Origin: Marthasterias glacialis
Taxonomy: Eukaryota; Echinodermata; Asteroidea; Forcipulatida; Asteriidae
Assembly (NCBI GenBank): GCA_911728455.2
Contig: OU452222.1
Coordinates: 2,981,592-3,045,591, forward strand
DNA length: 64,000 nt
Direction of reading: 5' to 3'
Shown piece after piece: positions 55,520-64,000 of this stretch. Under the pieces are notes generated by a model, which was not told the DNA's origin, made no database searches, and saw only the letters and a list, made by a program, of their open reading frames with translations. The translations under genes were made by a program, and so were the position numbers. Numbering within the stretch: the stretch's first letter is position 1; each line of letters opens with the position of its first letter.

Positions 55520-58500
55520 AGCCCTGCTCATGGGCTTTCCGAAAATGCCGGTCGTAGGGCTGCAGGATAAATAGGGAGGATGCCAGGGACCGCGGACAGA
55601 GGACACCCCGAGCATGTCCAGTACATACGGCCATGCTGTATGTACGTCAACAAAAGCCAAGGCCGCTACATGTGTGCTGGACCGCAGCCAGCAAAAAAAA
55701 AAAAAAAAACGCCGAAAAAAAAAGTCGGCAGCGCCAAGGCCAATAACTCCACAAATTATGGGGCTAGAGGGAATTTTCGTGTACCTGCAGTTAGCTGCCA
55801 TAGTCCTGCATCCGAAAATCTGGTTTTTCCGGTCAGTCAGGGCCATCTTCCGCCTTAAAACGACCAGGGAGCGAGGCTGCTCCGAATGTGCTTCAAACGC
55901 ATGTCTAATGGCACTTTTGTACACGAAGCTGTAACAGAGTGAAAACAAGACTTAGCAACGACTCTATCTCCCAAAGTATTGGCGGAAAACTGACAAATCT
56001 GACACTGTTGGAAAGCCCTGCTCATGGGCTTTCCGAAAATGCCGGTCGTAGGGCTGCAGAATAAATAGGGAGGATGCCAGGAACCGCAGAGTGAGGACAC
56101 CCCGAGGATGTCCAGTGCATACGGCCATGCTGTGTGTACGTCAACAATAGCCAATGCCGCTACGTGTGTGCTGGACCGCAGCCAGCAAAAAAATTAAAAA
56201 AAAAACGCCGAAAAAAGAAGTCGGCAGCGCCAAGGCCAATAACTCCACAAATAATGGGGCTAGAGGGAATTTTCTTGTACCTGCAGTTAGCTGCCATAGT
56301 CCTGCATCCGAAAATCTGGTTTTCCCGGTCAGCCAGGGCAATCTTCCGCCTTGAAACGACCAGGGAGCGGGGCTGCTCCGAATGTGCTTCAAACGCATGT
56401 CTAATGGCACTTTTGTACACAAAGCTGTAACAGAGTGAAAACAAGACTGAGCAACGGCTCCATTTCCCAAAGTATTGGCGGAAAACTGACAAATCTGACA
56501 CTGTTGGAAAGCCCTGCTCATGGGCTTTCCGAAAATGCCGGTCGTAGGGCTGCAGGATAAATAGGGAGGATGCCAGGGACCTTGGAGTGAGGACACCCCG
56601 AGGATGTCCAGAGCATACGGCCATGCTGTGTGTACGTCAACAATAGCCAAGGCCGCTACGTGTGTGCTGGACCGCAGCCAGCAAAAAAAAAAAAAAAAAA
56701 CGCCGAAAAAAGAAGTCGGCAGCGCCAAGGCCAATAACTCCACAAATAATGGGGTAGAGGGAATTTTCTTGTACCTGCAGTTAGCTGCCATAGTCCTGCA
56801 TACGAAAATCTGGTTTTCCCGGTCAGCCAGGGCCATCTTCCGCCTTGAAACGACCAGGGAGCGGGGCTGCTCCGAATGTGCTTCAAACGCATGTCTAATG
56901 GCAATTTTGTACACAAAGCTGTAACAGAGTGAAAACAAGACTTAGCAACGGCTCTATTTCCCAAAGTATTGACGGAAAACTGACAAATCTGACACTGTTG
57001 GAAAGCCCTGCTCATGGGCTTTACGAAAATGCCCGTCTTATGGCTGCAGGATAAATAGGGAGGATGCCAGGGACCGCGGAGTGAGGACACCCCGAAGATG
57101 TCCAGAGCATACGGCCATGCTGTGTGTACGTCAACAATAGCCAAGGCCGCTACGTGTGTGCTGGACCGCAGCCAGCAAAAAAAAAAAAAAAAAAACGCCG
57201 AAAAAAGAAGTCGGCAGCGCCAAGGCCAATAACTCCACAAATAATGGGCTAGAGGGAATTTTCTTGTACCTGCAGTTAGCTGCCATAGTCCTGCATACGA
57301 AAATCTGGTTTTCCCGGTCAGCCAGGGCCATCTTCCGCCTTGAAACGACCAGGGAGCGGGGCTGCTCCGAATGTGCTTCAAACGCATGTCTAATGGCAAT
57401 TTTGTACACAAAGCTGTAACAGAGTGAAAACAAGACTTAGCAACGGCTCTATTTCCCAAAGTATTGACGGAAAACTGACAAATCTGACACTGTTGGAAAG
57501 CCCTGCTCATGGGCTTTACGAAAATGCCCGTCTTATGGATGCAGGATAAATAGGGAGGATGCCAGGGACCGCGGAGTGAGGACACCCCGAGGATGTCCAG
57601 AGCATACGGCCATGCTGTATGTACGTCAACAATAGCCAAGGCCGCTACGTGTGTGCTGGACCGCAGCCAGCAAAAAAAAAAAAAAAAAAAAATGCCGAAA
57701 AAAGAAGTCGGCAGCGTCAAGGCCAATAACTCCACAAATAATGGGGCTAAAGGAAATTTTCTTGGACCTGCAGTTAGCTGCCATAGTCCTGCATCCGAAA
57801 ATCTGGTTTTCCCGGTCAGCCAGGGCCATTTTCCGCCTTTAAACGACCAGGGAGCGGGGCTGCTCCGAATGTGCTTCAAACGCATGTCTAATGGCACTTT
57901 TGTACACGAAGTTGTAACAGAGTGAAAACAAGCCTGAGCAACGGCTCTTTTTCCTAAAGTATTGGCGGGAAACTGACAAATCTGACACTGTTGGAAAGCC
58001 CTGCTCATGGGCTTTCCGAAAATGCCGGTCTTATGGCTGCAGGATAAATAGGGAGGATGCCAGGGACCGCGGAGTGAGGACACCCCGAGGATGTCCAGTG
58101 CATACAGCCATGGTGTGTGTACGTCAACAATAGCCAAGGCCGCTACGTGTGTGCTGGACCGCAGCCAGCAAAAAAAAAAAGCCGAAAAAAGAAGTCGGCA
58201 GCGCCAAGGCCAATAACTCCACAAATAATGGGGCTAGAGGGAATTTTCTTGTACCTGCAGTTAGCTGCCATAGTCCTGCATCCGAAAATCTGGTTTTCCC
58301 GGTCAGCCAGGGCAATCTTCCGCCTTGAAACGACCAGGGGGCAGGGCTGCTCCGAATGTGCTTCAAACGCATGTCTAATGGCACTTTTGTACACAAAGCT
58401 GTAACAGAGTGAAAACAAGACTGAGCAACGGCTCTATTTCCCAAAGTTTTGGTGGAAAACTGTCAAATCTGACACTGTTGGAAAGCCCTGCTCATGGGCT

Positions 58501-59563
58501 TTCCGAAAATGCCGGTCGTAGGGCTGCAGGATAAATAGGGAGGATGCCAGGGACTGCGGAGTGAGGACACCCCGAGCATGTCCAGTGCAAACGGCCATGC
58601 TGTGTGTACGTCAACAATAGCCAAGGCCGCTACGTGTTTGCTGGACCGCAGCCAGCAAAAAAAAAAATAAAAAACGCCGAAAAAAGAAGTCGGCAGCGCC
58701 AAGGCCAATAACTCCACAAATAATGGGCTAGAGGGAATTTTCTTGTACCTGCAGTTAGCTGCCATAGTCCTGCATACGAAAATCTGGTTTTCCCGGTCAG
58801 CCAGGGCCATCTTCCGCCTTGAAACGACCAGGGAGCGGGGCTGCTCCGAATGTGCTTCAAATGCATGTCTAATGGCAATTTTGTACACAAAGCTGTAACA
58901 GAGTGAAAACAAGACTGAGCAACGGCTCTATTTCCCAAAGTATTGGCGGAAAACTGACAAATCTGACACTGTTGGAAAGCCCTGCTCATGGGCTTTCCGA
59001 AAATGCCGGTTTTATGGCTGCAGGATAAATAGGGAGGATGCCAGGGACCGCGGAGTGAGGACACCCCGAGGATGTCCAGTGCATACGGCCATGCTGTGTG
59101 TACGTCAACAATAGCCAAGGCCGCTACGTGTGTGCTGGGCCGCAGCCAGCAAAAAAAAAAAATAAAAAAACGCCGAAAAAAGAAGTCGACAGCGCCAAGG
59201 CCAATAACTCCACAAATAATGGGGCTAAAGGAAATTTTCTTGTACCTGCAGTTAGCTGCCATAGTCCTGCATCCGAAAATCTGGTTTTCCCGGTCAGCCA
59301 GGGCCATCTTCCGCCTTGAAACGACCAGGGAGCGGGGCTGCTCCGAACGTGATTCAAACGCATGTCTAATGGCACTTTTGTAAACGAAGCTGTAACAGAG
59401 TGAAAACAAGACTGAGCAACGGCTCTATCTCCAAAAGTATTGGCAGGAAACTGACAAATCTGACACTGTTGGAAAGCCCTGCTCATGGGCTTTCCGAAAA
59501 TGCCGGTCGTAGGGCTGCAGGATAGATAGGGAGGATGCCAGGGACCGCGGAGTGAGGACACCC
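55520..59563. repeat. Satellite block, copy 2, one monomer shorter
   Basis: This matches 46600-51140 but lacks one 498-bp monomer. The junction monomer near 57600 combines GAGCATACGG from one parent monomer (48680) with CTGTATGTACG from the next (49193), placing the exchange within about 20 bases. Confidence 0.85.
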
Positions 59564-59899
59564 CGAGCATGTCCAGTGCATACGGCCATGCTGTGTGTAC
59601 GTCAACAATAGCCAAGGCCGCTACGTGTGTGCTTGACCGCAGCCAGCAAAGAAAAAAAAAAAACGCCGAAAAAAGAAGTCGGCAGCGCCAACGCCAATAG
59701 CTCCACAAATAATGGGGCTAGAGGGAATTTTCTTGTACCTGCAGTTAGCTGCCATAGTCCTGCATACGAAAATCTGGTTTTCCCGGCCAGCCAGGGCCAT
59801 TTTCCGCCTTTAAACGACCAGGGAGCGGGGCTGCTCCGAATGTGCTTCAAACGCATGTCTAATGGCACTTTTGTACACAAAGCTGTAACAGAGTGAAAA

Positions 59900-61870
59900 C
59901 AAGACTTAGCAAGGCCTATATCTCCCAAAGTATTGGCGGAAAACTGACAAATCTGACACTGTTGGAAAGCCCTGCTCATGGGCTTTCCGAAAAATGCCGT
60001 ATGTAGGGCTGCAGGATAATTAGGGAGGATGCCAGGGACCGCGGAGTGAGGACACCCCGAGCATGACCAGTGCATACGGCCAAGCTGTGTGTACGTCAAC
60101 AATAGCCAAGGCCGCTACGTGTGTGCTGGACCGCAGCCAGCAAAAAAAAAAAAAAAAAAAAAACGCCGAAAAAAGAAGTCGGCAGCGCCAAGGCCAATAA
60201 CTCCACAAATAATGGGGCTAAAAGAAATTTTCTTGTATCTGCAGTTAGCTGCCATAGTCCTGCATCCGAAAATCTGGTTTTCCCGGTCAGCCAGGGCCAT
60301 TTTCCGCCTTTAAACGACCAGGGAGCGGGGCTGCTCCGAATGTGCTTCAAACGCATGTCTAACGGCACTTTTGTACGCGAAGCTGTAACAGAGTGAAAAC
60401 AAGACTTAGCAACGGGTCTTTTTCCTAAAGTATTGGCGGAAAACTGACAAATCTGACACTGTTGGAAAGCCCTGCTCATGGGCTTTCCGAAAATGCCGGT
60501 CTTATGGCTGCAGGATAAATAGGGAGGATGCCAGGGACCGCAGAGTGAGGACACCCCGAGGATGTCCAGTGCATACAGCCATGCTGTGTGTACGTCAACA
60601 ATAGCTAAGGCCGCTACGTGTGTGCTGGACCGCAGCCAGCAAAAAAAAAAAAAAAAACGCCGAAAAAAGAAGTCGGCAGCGCCAAGGCCAATAACTCCAC
60701 AAATAATGGGGCTAGAGGGAATTTTCTTGTACCTGCAGTTAGCTGCCATAGTCCTGCATCCGAAAATCTGGTTTTCCCGGTCAGCCAGGGCCATCTTCCG
60801 CCTGAAAACGACCAGGGAGCGGGGCTGCTCCGAATGTGCTTCAAACGCATGTCTAATGGCACTTTTGTACACAAAGCTGTAACAGAGTGAAAACAAGACT
60901 TAGCATCGGCTCTATCTCCCAAAGTATTGGCGGAAAACTGACAAATCTGACACTGTTGGAAAGCCCTGCTCATGGGCTTTCCGAAAATGCCGGTCTTATG
61001 GCTGCAGGATAAATAGGGAGGATGCCAGGGACCGCGGAGTGAGGACACCCCGAAAACGTCCAGTGCATACGGCCATGCTGTATGTACGTCAACAATAGCC
61101 AAGGCCGCTACGTGTGTGCTGGACCGCAGCCAGCATAAAAAAAAAAAAAACGCCGAAAAAAGAAGTCGGCAGCGCCAAGGCCAATAACTCCACAAATAAT
61201 GGGGCTAGAGGGAATTTTCTTGTACCTGCAGTTAGCTGCTATAGTCCTGCATCCGAAAATCTGGTTTTCCCGGTCAGCCAGGGCCATCTTCCGCCTTGAA
61301 ACGACCAGGGAGCGGGGCTGCTCCGAATGTGCTTCAAACGCATGTCTAATGGCACTTTTGTACACAAAGCTGTAACAGAGTGAAAACAAGACTTAGCAAC
61401 GGCTCTATTTCCCAAAGTATTGGCGGAAAACTGACAAATCTGACACTGTTGGAAAGCCCTGCTCATGGGCTTTCCGTAAATGCCGGTCTTATGGCTGCAG
61501 GATAAATAGGGAGGATGCCAGGGACCGCGGAGTGAGGACACCCCGAGGATGTCCAGTGCATACGGCCATGCTGTATGTACGTCAACAATAGCCAAGGCCG
61601 CTACGTGTGTGCTGGACCGCAGCCAGCAAAAAAACAAAAAAAACGCCGAAAAAAGAAGTTGGCAGCGCCAAGGCCAATAACTCCACAAATAATGGGGCTA
61701 GAGGGAATTTTCTTGTACCTGCAGTTAGCTGCCATAGTCCTGCATCCGAAAATCTGGTTTTCCCGGTCGGCCAGGGCCATCTTCCGCCTTAAAACGACCA
61801 GGGAGCGGGGCTGCTCCGAATGTGCTTCAGACGCATGTCTAATGGCACTTTTGTACACAAAGCTGTAACA
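59900..61870. repeat. Satellite segments copied from 54-55.4 kb
   Basis: 59.9-60.9 kb matches about 53.97-54.96 kb with an offset of 5935. 61575-61868 matches 55147-55440 with an offset of 6428, sharing CGGTCGGCCAGGGCC and TTCAGACGCATG. One extra monomer between them explains the change of offset. Confidence 0.8.
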
Positions 61871-64000
61871 GAGTGAAAACAAGACTTAGCAACGGCTCTA
61901 TTTCCCAAAGTATTGGCGGAAAACTGACAAATCTGACACTGTTGGAAAGCCCTGCTCATGGGCTTTCCGAAAAATGCCGGTCGTAGGGCTGCAGGATAAA
62001 TAGGGAGGATGCCAGGGACCGCGGAGTGAGGACACCCCGAGGATGTCCAGTGCATACAGCCATGCTGTGTGTACGTCAACAATAGCTAAGGCCGCTACGT
62101 GTGTGCTGGACCGCAGCCAGCAAAAAGCAAAAAAACAAAAAAAAACGCCGAAAAAAGAAGTCGGCAGCGCCAAGGCCAATAACTCCACAAATAATGGGGC
62201 TAGAGGGAATTTTCTTGTACCTGCAGTTAGCTGCCATAGTCCTGCATCCGAAAATCTGGTTTTCCCGGTCAGCCAGGGCCATCTTCCGCCTTAAAACGAC
62301 CAGGGAGCGGGGCTGCTCCGAATGTGCTTCAAACGCATGTCTAATGGCACTTTTGTACACAAAGCTGTAACAGAGTGAAAACAAGACTTAGCAACGGCTC
62401 TATCTCCCAAAGTATTGGCGGAAAACTGACAAATCTGACACTGTTGGAAAGCCCTGCTCATGGGCTTTCCGAAAATGCCGGTCTTATGGCTGCAGCATAA
62501 ATAGGGAGGATGCCAGGGACCGCGGAGTGAGGACACCCCGAGGATGTCCAGTGCATACGGCCATGCTGTATGTACGTCAACAATAGCCAAGGCCACTACG
62601 TGTGTTACGGACCGCAGCCAGCAAAAAAAAAAAAAAACGCCGAAAAAAGCATGTCGGCAGCGCCAAGGCCAATAACTCCACAAATAATGGGGCTAGAGGG
62701 AATTTTCTTGTACCTGCAGTTAGCTGCCATAGTCCTGCATCCGAAAATCTGGTTTTCCCGGTCAGCCAGGGCCATCTTCCGCCTTAAAACGACCAGGGAG
62801 CGGGGCTGCTCCGAATGTGCTTCAAACGCATGTCTAATGGCACTTTTGTACACAAAGCTGTAACAGAGTGAAAACAAGACTTAGCAACGGCTCTATCTCC
62901 CAAAGTATTGACGGAAAACTGACAAATCTGACACTGTTGGAAAGACCTGCTCATGGGCTTTCCGAAAATGCTGGTCTTATGGCTGCAGGATAAATAGGGA
63001 GGATGCCAGGGACCGCGGAGTGAGGACACCCCGAAAATGTCCAGTGCATACGGCCATGCTGTATGTACGTCAACAATAGCCAAGGCCGCTACGTGTGTGC
63101 TGGACCGCAGCCAGCAAAAAAAAAAAAAAAAAAACGCCGAAAAAAGAAGTCGGCAGCGCCAAGGCCAATAACTCCACAAATAATGGGGCTAGAGGGAATT
63201 TTCTTGTACCTGCAGTTAGCTGCCATAGTCCTGCATCCGAAAATCTGGTTTTCCCGGTCAGCCAGGGCCATCTTCCGCCTTGAAACGACCAGGGAGCGGG
63301 GCTGCTCCGAATGTGCTTCAAACGCATGTCTAATGGCACTTTTGTACACAAAGCTGTAACAGAGTGAAAACAAGACTTAGCAACGGCTCTATTTCCCAAA
63401 GTATTGGCGGAAAACTGACAAATGTGACACTGTTGGAAAGCCCTGCTCATGGGCCTTCCGAAAATGCCGGTCTTATGGCTGCAGGATAAATAGGGAGGAT
63501 GCCAGGGACCGCGGAGTGAGGACACCCCGAGGATGTCCAGTGCATACAGCCATGCTGTGTGTACGTCAACAATAGCTAAGGCCGCTACGTGTGTGCTGGA
63601 CCGCAGCCAGCAAAAAAAAAAAAAAAAAAAAAAAAAACGCCGAAAAAAGAAGTCGGCAGCGCCAAGGCCAATAACTCCACAAATAATGGGGCTAGAGGGA
63701 ATTTTCTTGTACCTGCAGTTAGCTGCCATAGTCCTGCATCCGAAAATCTGGTTTTCCCGGTCAGCCAGGGCCATCTTCCGCCTTAAAACGACCAGGGAGC
63801 GGGGCTGCTCCGAATGTGCTTCAAACGCATGTCTAATGGCACTTTTGTACACAAAGCTGTAACAGAGTGAAAACAAGACTTAGCAACGGCTCTATCTCCC
63901 AAAGTATTGGCGGAAAACTGACAAATCTGACACTGTTGGAAAGCCCTGCTCATGGGCTTTCCGAAAATGCCGGTCTTATGGCTGCAGGATAAATAGGGAG

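Larger units (their letters stand above)
41060..64000. repeat. Satellite array, about 46 monomers of 491-501 bp
   Basis: The landmark GTCCAGTGCATACGGCCATG recurs 46 times from 41261 to 63541, with steps close to 495 bp and all copies head to tail. Each monomer holds a GGAAAGCCC/GGGCTTTCC hairpin, a conserved GGATAAATAGGGAGGATGCC segment, GGACCGCAGCCAGC, then an A-tract of roughly 10-23 bases whose length varies, then CGCCGAAAAAAGAAGTCGGC and a conserved tail through AAAACAAGACTTAGCAACGG. The array starts at about 41060 with a divergent edge monomer and continues past the window end. No resemblance to 5S rRNA, U-snRNA or histone units was found. Confidence 0.97.

Noticed and set aside
41644-63876. 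Long open frames in the satellite (up to 522 codons, minus strand) as a repeat-protein gene
   Set aside because: Monomers near 492 bp are close to a multiple of three and happen to lack stops in some phases. Frames exist on both strands, the poly-Phe/poly-Lys segment is the A-tract, and A-tract length changes shift the frame between copies.

Overview
This is a gene-poor, AT-rich, repeat-dominated stretch of an animal nuclear genome. Evidence for a eukaryote: spliced exons with GT/AG borders, poly(A) signals, a tRNA-derived SINE, hAT and pogo-type DNA transposons, TTAGGG-type interstitial telomeric sequence and a long satellite array. A non-vertebrate deuterostome fits best, but I cannot name a species. 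No bacterial operon, CRISPR array or rRNA gene is present. Nearly every long open frame is a shadow of a tandem repeat.

Left flank (1-8.0 kb). Two unrecognised coding-like fragments lie in the first 530 bases. Two exons of a mitochondrial proline-catabolism enzyme follow (delta-1-pyrroline-5-carboxylate dehydrogenase, ALDH4A1 family, 1197-1385 and 4007-4122). Each exon carries an in-frame TAG, the first has lost the conserved Glu of the E-x-F-G-P motif, and the exon between them was not found. A 78-bp minisatellite fills the intron. A TTTA microsatellite and a dispersed repeat family come next, then a 0.85-kb inverted repeat (7131-7975) with a CRE-like palindrome in its spacer.

Inverted duplication (9.4-33.85 kb). 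The sequence at 9.4-18.2 kb returns in reverse complement at 21.8-31.35 kb, around an axis near 20.37 kb. Each arm holds the same series: outer-transcript exons, a SINE, diverged non-coding sequence, a short C-terminal coding exon and repeated exon-like units embedded in minisatellites. Transcription inferred from splice sites is symmetric. An inner unit runs outward from the centre on each side, and an outer unit runs inward to meet it. The arms have diverged: a TTAGGG-like 24-bp minisatellite expanded only in the left arm, a MITE inserted only in the right arm, and the outer exon of the right arm is amplified to four tandem copies. A hAT element with an exact 8-bp target duplication sits in the spacer.

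Middle flank (33.85-41.06 kb). This holds weak minus-strand exon candidates, a decayed pogo/Tigger transposon, an inverted-unit minisatellite, two adjacent palindromic MITEs, and degenerate TTAGGG sequence between two copies of a GC-rich repeat.

Satellite array (41.06-64.0 kb, running off the right edge). About 46 head-to-tail monomers of roughly 495 bp each carry a 9-bp perfect hairpin and a variable A-tract. Higher-order dimers and block duplications of 2.5, 5.9, 6.4 and 8.9 kb record recent unequal exchange, or possibly assembly error.
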